Positions 33,975 through 43,244 of a DNA stretch of 43,244 nt are shown in pieces. The stretch covers positions 1 to 43,244 of the forward strand of contig NZ_JASJOE010000031.1 of assembly GCF_030163755.1 (NCBI RefSeq), in the 5' to 3' direction. Within the stretch, counting starts at the first letter, position 1. Every line of letters starts with the position of its first letter. A program made the translations under genes and the position numbers. The DNA is from Roseicyclus amphidinii (lineage in GTDB: Bacteria; Pseudomonadota; Alphaproteobacteria; Rhodobacterales; Rhodobacteraceae). Below the pieces are notes generated by a model, which saw only the letters and a program-made list of their open reading frames with translations, ran no database searches and had not been told where the DNA came from.

Positions 33975-36500
33975 TCAGTCGCGCGCGCGCAACACGCGGG
34001 CGGGGCGCGTGGCCAGCGGCCGCCACGCAAAGGCAAGCCCCGCGAGCAGCGTGGCCAGCGCCCCGCCCAGCACGATGGCAATCGCGGACACGGGCTCGAA
34101 GCGATAGGACGTGTCCATCACGAAGGTCATCACCGCCCAGCCCCCCAGCGCGCCCGCCAGGATCGCCACCGCCCCCGCCGCTGCGCCAAGAAAGGCGGAG
34201 CGGAGCGCGAAGCTCAACAGGATGCGCCCGCGCGTGGCGCCCAGCGTCTTCAGCACCGCCGCTTCGAAGACGCGCCCCCGCTCGCCCGCCGCCGCCGCGC
34301 CGATCAGCACGATGAACCCCGTCACCAGCGTCGCCCCCGCCCCGTAGGAGGTCGCGGCGGCAAGGCTGCGCAACGCCTCGGCCACGCGGTCGAGCGCGTC
34401 GCGCACGCGGATCGCGGTGATGTTGGGCGCGGCCCCGGCCACGTCGCGCAGGATGGCGGCCTCGGCCGCCTCCTCGGCGTAGACGGTGGCGATATGGGTG
34501 TGCGGTGCGCCCGCCAGCGCGTTGGGCGACATGGTCACGACGAAGCCGATCCCCGCGTTCTCGAAGCTCACCTCGCGGAGCGCGGCGATCTCGGCCTCGA
34601 TGTCGCGGCCGAGGATGTTGACGGTGATCGTGTCGCCGACGCCGATGCCGATCTCCATCGCCTCTTCGGCGGCGAAGGCCATCAGCGGCGGGCCGCTGTA
34701 GTCGTCGGGCCACCATGTGCCCGCGACGATCTCCTCGGCGGGCGGGGCGGTGGTGGTGTATGTCACGCCCCGGTCGCCCTGGATCACCCAGTGATCGCCC
34801 GCCACCTCCTGCGCGCGCGCGCCGTTAATCCGCGTGATGATGCCGCGCAGCATCGGCGCGGTGTCCACCCGGCTGACGGCAGGGTCGGTGGTGACGCGGT
34901 CGAGGAAGGGCTGCAGCTGGTCGGGCTGGATATCGACGAAGAAATACGACGGCGCGACCTCAGGCAGGTCACGCTGGATCGCGGCGCGCAGGTTGCTGTC
35001 GATCTGCCCGACCGACGCCAGAACGGCCAGCCCGAGGCCGAGCGACAGGACGACGCTCGTAGCCTCCGACCCCGGCCCGCCGACCGCGCCAAGCGCCGTG
35101 CGCAGCGCGGTGCGCCCGCGGACGGCTTTCGACCGCGCCAACCGGCGCGCCAGCGCTCGGATGCCGCGCGCCGCCAGCGCCAGCAGCAGAAGCGCGCCAA
35201 GGATGCCGCCCGCCGTTCCAAGCGCCAGCCGTTCGATCCCCGACAGCCATGTCGCGGCCCCCACCAGCGTTGCCGCCAGCGCGAGGGTCAAACCCACCCA
35301 GATGGGCCGCGGCCATGCCCTCACCGGCCCCGAGGCATCGCGGAACAGCGCCGCCGCGCGCACCTGTTCGGTGCGGGCGAGCGGCCAGAGCGTGAAGATC
35401 AGCGCGGTCAACGCACCGTAAAGCGCAGCCTCGGCCAATGGGCCGGGGTAGACCGCGAAGGCGATGGGCACCGGCAGTTGCGCGGCGATCAGCGGGGCGA
35501 AGACGAAGGGCAGGGCGGCCCCGAGGGCCAGGCCCATGGCCAGCCCTACCAGCGTCAACAGCCCCACCTGCGCGAAATAGGCAGCGAAGATCGTCCGCCC
35601 CTCGGCCCCCAGCGTCTTGAGCGTGGCGATGGTCTCGACCTTGCCGTCGAGATAGGCGCGCACGGCGGCCGAGACGCCGACACCGCCCACGGCGAGCCCG
35701 GCCAGCCCCACCAGCACGAGGAAGGCCCCGATCCGGTCGACGAATTCCTGCACGCCCGGCGCGCCGTTGCGGCTGTCGCGCCAGCGCATGCCGGTGTCCT
35801 CGAAACGCGCGCGCGCGTCCTCGGCCAGCGCGGCAAGCTCCGCCCTCTCGGGCAGGGCAAGGCGATACTGGCTGTCGTAAAGCGTGCCGGGCGCAAGCAG
35901 GCCCGAGCCCTCCAGCCCCTCCAGCGTCACGATGGTCCGCGGGCCCAGGCCGAAGCCGCCCGACGCCCCGTCCGGTTCGGTGACAAGTGCCGCGCGCAGC
36001 TCGAAGTCCTGCGTGCCGAGGCGGAAGGTGTCACCCACCGCAAGCGCCAGCCGGTCGATCAACAGCTGGTCCATGACCGCGCCGGGGCGGTCCGTGGTGG
36101 CCAGCGCCTCCTCCAAGGGAATGGCGGGGTCCAGCGCGACCGTGCCGTAAAGCGGATAGGCCCCGTCGACGCCGCGCACCTGCGTCAGTCCGCGTTCGGG
36201 GGTCTCGCCGCGGTCGACCACGACCATCGAGCGGAAATCGACCGTCTCGGAGACGCGCAGCGCGGTGGCCTCCATCCACGCCCGCTCGACCTCGGAGGCG
36301 AAGCGATAGGTAAAGGACATCTCGGCATCCCCGCCGAGGATCACCGCCCCCTCGCGCGTCAGCCCCGACTGGATCGCCTCGCGCACCGATCCGACCGCGG
36401 CGATGGCGGCCACGCCAAGCGCAAGGCAGGCAAGGAAGATGCGAAACCCCTTCAGCCCCCCGCGCAATTCCCGCCGCGCGATGCGAAGCGCGACGCTCAT
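33975..36500 (-). CDS. FtsX-like ABC transporter permease (YbbP type)
   Basis: An 841-residue permease starting 'SVALRIARRELRGGLKGFRI'. It has an N-terminal membrane span, a large periplasmic domain, a central block of spans (about 265-430 and 460-480) and a C-terminal FtsX block ('TLGATRGRILLSFALRSAFL'). A duplicated FtsX layout with about ten spans is typical of the YbbP branch, associated with export of, or lipid extraction for, esterases and lipoproteins. ATG 36500 overlaps the ATPase stop as ATGA. The substrate is unknown, though the neighbouring esterase matches the E. coli ybbA-ybbP-tesA arrangement. Confidence 0.9.
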   Translation of the reverse strand: MSVALRIARRELRGGLKGFRIFLACLALGVAAIAAVGSVREAIQSGLTREGAVILGGDAEMSFTYRFASEVERAWMEATALRVSETVDFRSMVVVDRGETPERGLTQVRGVDGAYPLYGTVALDPAIPLEEALATTDRPGAVMDQLLIDRLALAVGDTFRLGTQDFELRAALVTEPDGASGGFGLGPRTIVTLEGLEGSGLLAPGTLYDSQYRLALPERAELAALAEDARARFEDTGMRWRDSRNGAPGVQEFVDRIGAFLVLVGLAGLAVGGVGVSAAVRAYLDGKVETIATLKTLGAEGRTIFAAYFAQVGLLTLVGLAMGLALGAALPFVFAPLIAAQLPVPIAFAVYPGPLAEAALYGALTALIFTLWPLARTEQVRAAALFRDASGPVRAWPRPIWVGLTLALAATLVGAATWLSGIERLALGTAGGILGALLLLALAARGIRALARRLARSKAVRGRTALRTALGAVGGPGSEATSVVLSLGLGLAVLASVGQIDSNLRAAIQRDLPEVAPSYFFVDIQPDQLQPFLDRVTTDPAVSRVDTAPMLRGIITRINGARAQEVAGDHWVIQGDRGVTYTTTAPPAEEIVAGTWWPDDYSGPPLMAFAAEEAMEIGIGVGDTITVNILGRDIEAEIAALREVSFENAGIGFVVTMSPNALAGAPHTHIATVYAEEAAEAAILRDVAGAAPNITAIRVRDALDRVAEALRSLAAATSYGAGATLVTGFIVLIGAAAAGERGRVFEAAVLKTLGATRGRILLSFALRSAFLGAAAGAVAILAGALGGWAVMTFVMDTSYRFEPVSAIAIVLGGALATLLAGLAFAWRPLATRPARVLRARD

Positions 36501-37192
36501 TCCGCGGCATCCCTCAGCGCGTCGGCGTCCAGCCGCCCGTCGCGCAGCCGCACCTCGCGGTCGCAACGCGCGGCCAGTTCGGGGGCGTGGGTGACCAGAA
36601 CCAGCGTCGCCCCGTGCCGGTCGCGCAACCCGAAGAGCATGTCCATGATCGCCTGCCCGTTGGTGCCGTCGAGATTGCCGGTCGGCTCATCGGCCAGAAG
36701 GATCGCGGGCCGCGGTGCCGCGGCACGGGCCAGCGCGACGCGCTGCTGCTCGCCGCCCGACATCTGGCTGGGGTAGTGATGCGCGCGGGAGGCGAGGCCC
36801 ACGGCGGCCAGTTCCGCCTCGGCCCGCTCGAAGGCATCGGCGTGGCCTGCCAGTTCCAGCGGGGTCGCTACGTTTTCCAGCGCCGTCATCGTCGGGATCA
36901 GGTGGAAGGATTGGAACACCACCCCCATATTCTCCCTGCGAAAGCGGGCGAGCTGATCCTCGTTCATCGCGGTCAGGTCCTGCCCCAGCGCCCGGACCTC
37001 GCCCCCGGTGGCACGTTCCAGCCCGCCCATGAGCATGAGGAGAGACGACTTGCCAGACCCCGACGGCCCCGTAAGCCCCACGGTTTCCCCCTTGCCCACC
37101 TGCAGCGTGATGCCGTGCAGGATATCGACGCGGCCGGCGTTGCCATCGAGCGACAGGCGCGCATCGGTCAGGGACAGGACGGGATCGGTCAT
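36497..37192 (-). CDS. ABC transporter ATP-binding protein (YbbA/LolD type)
   Basis: A 231-residue ATPase with Walker A 'GLTGPSGSGKSSLLMLMGGL', Q-loop 'GVVFQSFHLIPTM', signature 'SQMSGGEQQRVALARA', Walker B 'ILLADEPTGNLD' and switch His 'VLVTHAPEL'. It is the LolD/MacB-type partner of the FtsX-like permease it overlaps. The frame extends to 37309, but ATG 37192 is where the domain begins. It is divergent from the SGNH esterase gene, whose start is about 30 bases away. Confidence 0.92.
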   Translation of the reverse strand: MTDPVLSLTDARLSLDGNAGRVDILHGITLQVGKGETVGLTGPSGSGKSSLLMLMGGLERATGGEVRALGQDLTAMNEDQLARFRRENMGVVFQSFHLIPTMTALENVATPLELAGHADAFERAEAELAAVGLASRAHHYPSQMSGGEQQRVALARAAAPRPAILLADEPTGNLDGTNGQAIMDMLFGLRDRHGATLVLVTHAPELAARCDREVRLRDGRLDADALRDAAE

Positions 37193-37220
37193 CACTAAAC
37201 GCCTCGGTTCACTTCGGTCC

Positions 37221-37886
37221 TTGGCATATGGGGCCTTGGCCCGCACGGGCAAGGCGCTGGCGCTGGCGCTGATGGTCGCGTCGCCCGCCGCGGCGGAAGA
37301 GCTGACCATCGCCGCACTGGGCGACAGCCTGACCCAGGGCTACGGGCTGGTGCAGGACGAGGGGTTCGTCCCGCAGCTTCAGGCGTGGCTGCGCGACCGC
37401 GGCCACGAGGTGCGCGTGATCAACGCGGGCGTCTCGGGCGACACCACCGCCGGCGGGCTGGCGCGCGTCGGCTGGACGCTCACGCCCGAGGTGGACGCGA
37501 TGATCGTGGCGCTTGGCGGCAACGACCTGCTGCGCGGCATCCCGCCCGAAGCGAGCCGGGCGAACCTCGACGGCATCCTGTCCGCGGCAGCCGAGGCCGG
37601 GGTGGAAGTGCTGCTGGTGGGCCTGTCTGCGCCGGGCAACTACGGGCCGGAGTTCAAGGCCGCCTTCGACGCGATGTATCCCGAGCTGGCCGAAGCCTAC
37701 GGCGTTCTCCATGTCGACAGCTTCCTCGGCGCGCTGACCGACGCGGCCGAGGCCGATCCGGCCACCGCCCTTGCCACCTACATGCAACCTGACGGCATCC
37801 ACCCCAACGCCGCGGGCGTCGCCCTGATCGTCGAGGCGCTCGGCCCCGAGGTCGAGCGCCTCATCGCGCGGGTTCCGCAATCGTGA
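37221..37886 (+). CDS. tesA: Secreted SGNH-family esterase / lysophospholipase (TesA-like)
   Basis: About 221 residues. After a signal peptide ('GKALALALMVASPAAA' then 'EELTIAALGD') come SGNH block I 'ALGDSLTQGYG' (nucleophile Ser), block II Gly in 'NAGVSGDTTAGG', block III 'ALGGNDLLRG' and block V 'DGIHPN' with catalytic Asp and His. These fit TesA/arylesterase enzymes of the periplasm. The start is uncertain: no ATG or GTG fits, and the best candidates are TTG at 37221 or 37236. It pairs with the divergent ABC exporter as ybbA-ybbP-tesA does in other bacteria. Its last 26 bases overlap glpR, which is on the opposite strand. Confidence 0.87.
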   Translation: MAYGALARTGKALALALMVASPAAAEELTIAALGDSLTQGYGLVQDEGFVPQLQAWLRDRGHEVRVINAGVSGDTTAGGLARVGWTLTPEVDAMIVALGGNDLLRGIPPEASRANLDGILSAAAEAGVEVLLVGLSAPGNYGPEFKAAFDAMYPELAEAYGVLHVDSFLGALTDAAEADPATALATYMQPDGIHPNAAGVALIVEALGPEVERLIARVPQS

Positions 37887-38631
37887 CCCGCGTGCCCGCC
37901 TCGGCGCAGAGCTGGCGCAGCGCGGGCGGGGGCGCGGCATCCGTCACCCAACGGTCGAGATCGCGGAGCGAGCCGATCCGCACGGGCGCGGCGCGCTTCA
38001 GCTTGCCCTGATCGGCCACCAGCATGGCCGCGCGCGCCTGTGACAGGATCGCGCGGCTGACGCGCACCTCGTCGGGGTCGAAGTCGAGCAAATCGCCCTC
38101 GCTGTCCAGCGCCGAGGCGCCGATCACGGCGATATCGACCTTGAATTGCCGGATCGTCTCGACCGCCATGTCGCCGGTCAGCCCGCCATCGGCGCGGCGC
38201 AGCCGCCCGCCGGTCAGGATCACCTCGGCGGTCGGATGGGTGCTCATGATCTGCGCCACGTTCAGGTTGTTGGTGACCACCATCAGGTTCGGCGTCTCGG
38301 CCAGCGCGCGGGCCACGGCCTCGGTCGTCGTCCCGATGTTCAGGAACAGCGACGCCCCCGCCGGGATCAGCGCGGCGGCCGCGCGGCCGATCGCCTCTTT
38401 CGCATCCGCCGACAGGCGGCGGCGTTCCTCGTAGGCGATGTTGGTCACCCCCGAGGGCAGCATCGCGCCGCCATGGGTGCGGGCAAGCAGCCCCGCGTCA
38501 CACAGCTCGGTCAGGTCGCGGCGGATCGTCTGGACGGTGACGCCGAAGGTCTCGGCAAGCTCTTCCACCGCCACGCGCCCCATCTGGCGGGCGCGGTCGA
38601 GGATGTCGGATTGGCGCGGGGTCATGATCAT
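37861..38631 (-). CDS. glpR: DeoR-family repressor of glycerol genes
   Basis: A 256-residue regulator with N-terminal HTH 'VAVEELAETFGVTVQTIRRD' followed by 'HGGAMLPSGVTNIAYEERR' and a DeoR sensor domain ('LNIGTTTEAVARALAETPNL', 'ILTGGRLRRADGGLTGD'). It sits divergent to glpD, with two GlpR-type half-sites between them, so it most likely represses the glycerol genes until glycerol 3-phosphate binds. Its 3' end overlaps the convergent esterase gene by 26 bases. ATG 38625 is a second possible start. Confidence 0.9.
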   Translation of the reverse strand: MIMTPRQSDILDRARQMGRVAVEELAETFGVTVQTIRRDLTELCDAGLLARTHGGAMLPSGVTNIAYEERRRLSADAKEAIGRAAAALIPAGASLFLNIGTTTEAVARALAETPNLMVVTNNLNVAQIMSTHPTAEVILTGGRLRRADGGLTGDMAVETIRQFKVDIAVIGASALDSEGDLLDFDPDEVRVSRAILSQARAAMLVADQGKLKRAAPVRIGSLRDLDRWVTDAAPPPALRQLCAEAGTRVTIAEPAR

Positions 38632-38655
38632 GTGACCGCCTATAGCGAAAAAAAC

Positions 38656-38685
38656 CGAACATGAAAATTGACAAAACGAACATGA
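38656..38685 (+). promoter_or_regulatory. Pair of GlpR half-sites around a -35-like box in the glpR-glpD intergenic
   Basis: CGAACATGA occurs at 38656-38664 and again at 38677-38685, exactly 21 bases (two helical turns) apart. CGAACAT is the half-site of the E. coli GlpR operator. A TTGACA lies between the repeats at 38668-38673 and could be the glpD -35 box, although no good -10 follows at 17 bases. A repressor here would control glpD and the divergent glpR at once. Confidence 0.72.
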
Positions 38686-38735
38686 GGTGAGAGGCAGAGG
38701 GCGTTTTTCAGACCCCGCGAGGGGAAGGAGTCGCC

Positions 38736-40304
38736 ATGGGCGCGCGCTACGACCTTTTCGTGATCGGCGGCGGCATCAACGGCTGCGGCATCGCCCGCGA
38801 CGCGGCGGGGCGGGGCCTGTCGGTCTGTCTGGCCGAGATGGGCGATCTGGCCGGCGCGACCTCCTCGGCCTCGACCAAGCTGTTCCACGGCGGGCTGCGC
38901 TATCTCGAGTTCTTCGAGTTCAACCTGGTCCGCCACGCGCTCGAGGAACGCGAGACGCTTCTGCGCGCGATGCCGCATATCAGCTGGCCCATGCGCTTCG
39001 TCCTGCCGCTGTCGCGCGACATGCGCTTCGACAGCACCACGCCGACCTCGCGTCTTCTGACGACATTCATGCCGTGGATGAAGGGGCGCAGGCCCGACTG
39101 GCTGATCCGGCTGGGCCTGTTCCTCTATGACAACCTCGGCGGGCGGAAGATCCTGCCGGGCACCAAGGCGCAGGACCTGCGCGGCACGCCCGAGGGCGCG
39201 GCGCTTCAGGATCGCTTCACCAAGGCCTACGAGTATTCCGACTGCTGGGTCGAGGATGCCCGCCTTGTCGTGCTGAACGCCCGCGACGCCGAGGAGCGCG
39301 GCGCGCGTATCCTGACGCGGACAAGGGTCGTCGCCGCCGAGCGCGCGGGCGATCACTGGCGCATCACGCTGGACCGCGACGGCGCGGAGGAAGTGGTCGA
39401 GGCCCGCGCGCTGGTCAACGCGGGCGGGCCTTGGGTGGCCGATATCGTGCAGGGCGTCATCCGGCAGAACAGCCGCGAGAACGTGCGCCTCGTGCGCGGC
39501 TCGCATATCGTCGTTCCGCGCGTGGCCGAGCATGACAAGTGCTACTTCTTTCAGGGCTCGGACGGGCGCATCATCTTCGCCATCCCCTACGAGACCGATT
39601 TCACGCTGATCGGCACCACCGACGCCGAGCATCACGGCGACCCGCGGGACGCGACCTGCACCGACGCGGAACGCGACTACCTGCTGGCCTTCGCCAACCA
39701 GTATTTCCGCAATGCCCTGAGCGCCGAGGACGTGGTCTGGACCTATTCCGGCGTGCGCCCGCTCTACGATGACGGGGCCAAGTCGGCGACGGCGGCGACG
39801 CGGGATTACGTGTTGTCTGTCGATGACACCGGCCCGGTGCTGCTCAACGTCTTCGGCGGCAAGATCACCACCTATCGCAAGCTGGCAGAGGATGCGTGGA
39901 ACAAGCTTTCCCCCGCCTTCCCCGGCACCCGCGGGCATTGGACCGCGGGCGTGCCCCTGCCCGGCGGGGATTTCCCGGTGGAGGGCGTGCAGGCGCTGAT
40001 CGACGGGCTGCGCGCCGCCTATCCCTTCCTGTCCGAGCGTTGGGCCAAGCGGCTTGTCCGCGCCTACGGGACCGAGGCGGCGTTGATCCTGGACGGGGCG
40101 ACAACCCCCGAGGATCTCGGCCGCGACTTCGGCGCGACCCTGACCGAGGGCGAACTGCGCTGGCTGATGACGCGCGAATACGCCCGCCGGGCCGAGGATG
40201 TCGTCTGGCGCCGCTCCAAGCTGGGCCTGCGCCTGACGCCTGAGCAGATCGAGGGGATCGACGCCTTCATGAAGGCCGAGGCCCCGGCGCTGGCGGCCCA
40301 ATGA
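38736..40304 (+). CDS. glpD: Aerobic glycerol-3-phosphate dehydrogenase
   Basis: A 522-residue FAD enzyme oxidising glycerol 3-phosphate to dihydroxyacetone phosphate at the inner membrane. FAD site 'DLFVIGGGINGCGIARDAAG', then 'ATSSASTKLFHGGLRYLEFF', 'VNAGGPWVADIVQ', 'RGSHIVVPR' and 'LLNVFGGKITTYRKLAEDAW' are all diagnostic. Length fits GlpD. AAGGAG stands five bases before the ATG. It begins the glpD-glpK-nitrilase group under putative GlpR control. Its stop codon lies in a short tandem repeat. Confidence 0.96.
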   Translation: MGARYDLFVIGGGINGCGIARDAAGRGLSVCLAEMGDLAGATSSASTKLFHGGLRYLEFFEFNLVRHALEERETLLRAMPHISWPMRFVLPLSRDMRFDSTTPTSRLLTTFMPWMKGRRPDWLIRLGLFLYDNLGGRKILPGTKAQDLRGTPEGAALQDRFTKAYEYSDCWVEDARLVVLNARDAEERGARILTRTRVVAAERAGDHWRITLDRDGAEEVVEARALVNAGGPWVADIVQGVIRQNSRENVRLVRGSHIVVPRVAEHDKCYFFQGSDGRIIFAIPYETDFTLIGTTDAEHHGDPRDATCTDAERDYLLAFANQYFRNALSAEDVVWTYSGVRPLYDDGAKSATAATRDYVLSVDDTGPVLLNVFGGKITTYRKLAEDAWNKLSPAFPGTRGHWTAGVPLPGGDFPVEGVQALIDGLRAAYPFLSERWAKRLVRAYGTEAALILDGATTPEDLGRDFGATLTEGELRWLMTREYARRAEDVVWRRSKLGLRLTPEQIEGIDAFMKAEAPALAAQ

Positions 40305-40333
40305 CTTCGCCGAGTGACTTGGCCCAATGACTT
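40295..40333 (+). repeat. Three tandem 13-bp units across the glpD stop codon
   Basis: Units GGCCCAATGACTT (40295-40307), CGCCGAGTGACTT (40308-40320) and an exact second copy GGCCCAATGACTT (40321-40333). The first contains the glpD TGA, and each unit carries a TGA. A slippage duplication of the gene end is the simplest origin. Confidence 0.75.
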
Positions 40334-40390
40334 GCAGGTGCTGCGGCTTGGGATAGGCTGACCGGCAAACGAAAAAGAGGGGAGGGGCCG

Positions 40391-41874
<1,484 letters not shown>

Positions 41875-41878
<4 letters not shown>

Positions 41879-42726
41879 GCGCCGCCAGCCTGCGCGTGGC
41901 GCTGGCGCAAATGTGCTCGGGCGACACGCATAAGGCCAATATTTCAAGCGTTTCTGCGCTTGCGCGGCAGGCCGCCGATGAGGGGGCGGAGCTTTTGGCG
42001 CTGCCGGAGGTGGCGGGGTTGATGAACCGTGATCCGGAGACCTCGCGGCAGCAGGTCGTCGGGGCGGACACCGATCCGTTCATCGCCGCTTGCCGCGACC
42101 TCGCGGCGAAGCATGGGCTTTGGCTGCACACCGGCTCAACCCCGGTTCTGGGGCCGGACGGGCGGTTCCTGAACCATTCCACGCTGATCGACGCCGCGGG
42201 CGGGATCGTGGCGGAGTATGACAAGATCCACCTCTTCGACGTGGCGCTCGAGGGGCAGGCGCCCATCGGCGAGTCCAAGCGCTTCGCCCCCGGCGACCGC
42301 GCCGTGCTGGCGCGGACGCCCTGGGGGCTGTTCGGCCTGTCGATCTGCTATGACCTTAGATTTCCTTACCTTTATCGCGCCTATGCGCAGGCGGGGGCGG
42401 TGCTGATGTTCATCCCCTCGGCCTTTACCGTGCCCACGGGCCGCGCGCATTGGGAGGTGCTTCTGCGTGCCCGCGCGATCGAGACGGGGGCCTTCGTGAT
42501 GGCCGCCGCGCAGGCGGGTCAACATGCCGACGGGCGGGTGACCTACGGGCATGGGCTGGCCGTCGGGCCATGGGGCGAGGTGCTGGCCGACATGGGCGAG
42601 GACGCGCCGTCGCTGCGGGTACTCGACCTCGACCTGTCCGCCGTGGAGCGCGCCCGCGCGCAGGTTCCGGCGTGGAACGTCACCCGCGCGCCGAGAGTCG
42701 AGGTCTTGCCGCCGCCGCCCGGCTGA
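41875..42726 (+). CDS. Carbon-nitrogen hydrolase (Nit1/deaminated-glutathione-amidase-like)
   Basis: A 283-residue nitrilase-superfamily amidase with the Glu-Lys-Cys triad: '[12 protein letters not shown]', '[11 protein letters not shown]' and '[14 protein letters not shown]'. The 'YDKIHLFDV' and 'CYDLRFP' wording is typical of Nit1/NitFhit, which hydrolyse deaminated glutathione as metabolite repair. ATG 41875 overlaps the glpK stop, so the protein is made with GlpK although no metabolic link is evident. The frame extends far upstream inside glpK and is ignored there. Confidence 0.88.
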
Positions 42727-42752
42727 GTGGCCCGAACTGGCCCCGCGCGGGG

Positions 42753-42807
42753 CGTGCACATCCCGTGCACACTCCGTACACACCCCGTGCATACGCCGTG
42801 CCGATGC
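42753..42807. repeat. Five direct 11-bp repeats (CGTGCAcaccc-like)
   Basis: Units in register every 11 bases: CGTGCACATCC, CGTGCACACTC, CGTACACACCC, CGTGCATACGC, CGTGCCGATGC. The first five or six bases are conserved and the rest decays, with the last unit most divergent. It lies in the 132-base gap between the nitrilase gene and the TPR-like gene. The 11-base period puts each unit on one face of the helix, as in iterons or cooperative operators. Confidence 0.65.
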
Positions 42808-42858
42808 GCCGTCATTGCCAAGCCGCGGCCCGCGGTCCTATCGTCGGGGCCGGTAACG

Positions 42859-43244
42859 GTGCGACAACGGGCGGGCAGATCCCTGGCGGCCTTGGACGAG
42901 GAGAGCTTTGCAGACCGGGTGCGCGCGCTGGCCGCGCAGCTCGAGGGCATGGGCGACGCGCCGGGCTGGATCACCCCGCTGCGCGTCGGTCTGGCCGGCG
43001 CGCTGGCCGAGCAATCCGCGCCGGATGACCTGGCCCACGCGGTCACGCTTCTTGCCCGCGTGCTCGACACCGACCCGACCCATGAGCGGGCCCGGAACGG
43101 GCTGGTGGAGGCGCTGCACCGGCTTGGCCGGACCGCCGAGGCGGTCGAGGCCGGGCGCGAGGGGCTGCGCCATCTGCCCGGCAACCTGCGCCTGCTGGCC
43201 CGGACCGCGCAGGCCTTGCGCGACCACGAGGGGCCGGGCGTTGC
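42859..43244 (+). CDS. TPR-like protein, 3' end outside window
   Basis: An open frame of at least 128 codons runs to the window edge. The sequence has tetratricopeptide character: 'DDLAHAVTLLARVLDTDPTH', then 'ARNGLVEALHRLGRTAEAVE' and 'AGREGLRHLPGNLRLLARTA', helical pairs with about 34-residue spacing. GTG 42859 is a plausible start with GGGG upstream, but the frame stays open further back, so the start is uncertain. TPR segments bind other proteins and often precede transferase domains; which applies is not visible. Confidence 0.65.
   Translation, partial: MRQRAGRSLAALDEESFADRVRALAAQLEGMGDAPGWITPLRVGLAGALAEQSAPDDLAHAVTLLARVLDTDPTHERARNGLVEALHRLGRTAEAVEAGREGLRHLPGNLRLLARTAQALRDHEGPGV

Noticed and set aside
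33126-36776. 1,216-codon open frame on the plus strand
   Set aside because: It runs antisense through the phosphoesterase and ABC permease genes; the product is low-complexity Arg/Gly/Gln/His-rich, the usual mirror of high-GC coding DNA.
42543-43227. Minus-strand frames at the right edge
   Set aside because: They are antisense to the TPR-like frame and the nitrilase end; the plus-strand frame has regular TPR helices.

Overview
The window reads as chromosomal DNA of a high-GC alphaproteobacterium, most likely a Rhodobacterales (Rhodobacteraceae-type) species. The grounds are the strong GC bias at third codon positions, the gene families present (DUF4212/acetate-type symporter next to a CBS/DUF294 protein, a seven-gene Mrp antiporter, glpR/glpD/glpK) and the style of the tRNA-Met fragment. 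Species cannot be named from this sequence alone.

Region 1 (1-4698) looks like the right end of a genomic island. It holds the 3' part of an IS256-type transposase with its right inverted repeat, a three-domain nuclease (GIY-YIG + DEDDh exonuclease + conserved C-terminal domain), a two-gene cassette with its own sigma70-like promoter and an ATGA overlap (putative HTH protein plus a small unknown protein), a decayed IS66 transposase, and finally nucleotides 26-76 of a tRNA-Met(CAT) with no 5' half. That fragment is what an integrase leaves at the distal end of an island inserted in a tRNA gene, so the intact tRNA and probably the integrase should lie left of the window.

Region 2 (4770-12874) is metabolic: a hydroxypyruvate-isomerase-like TIM barrel and a VOC protein, a class IV aminotransferase, a cytoplasmic BisC-type molybdoenzyme, a translationally coupled pair of a GAPDH-like enzyme and a succinate-semialdehyde-dehydrogenase-like enzyme, and a GntR/UTRA regulator. 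The pathway of the coupled pair is not obvious.

Region 3 (12930-22869) is an acetate unit, all on the minus strand. From promoter to end it runs: acetyl-CoA synthetase (TTG start), adenylate kinase, DUF4212 protein, acetate-type Na+ symporter, a rho-independent terminator, a cNMP/CBS/DUF294 nucleotidyltransferase-like protein, a small membrane protein and a membrane-bound PAS protein ending in a DEDDh exonuclease domain. The kinase would recycle the AMP made by Acs. The last three genes look like a signalling branch.

Region 4 (22870-27270) has three LysR regulators, a shortened Ldh_2-like protein and a UspA-like protein. Two of the regulators are OxyR-like but lack the peroxidatic cysteine. 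An ATAG-N7-CTAT site lies between one of them and the UspA gene.

Region 5 (27317-33092) is a complete mrpABCDEFG Na+/H+ antiporter operon with most genes overlapping by 1-8 bases. It meets a convergent metallophosphoesterase at a hairpin covering both stop codons.

Region 6 (33975-37886) is a lipoprotein-type/FtsX-like ABC exporter and a divergent SGNH esterase. Region 7 (37861-42726) is glycerol catabolism: glpR divergent from glpD-glpK-nitrilase, with two GlpR half-sites between glpR and glpD. The right edge has a five-unit 11-bp repeat and the start of a TPR-like gene that runs off the window.
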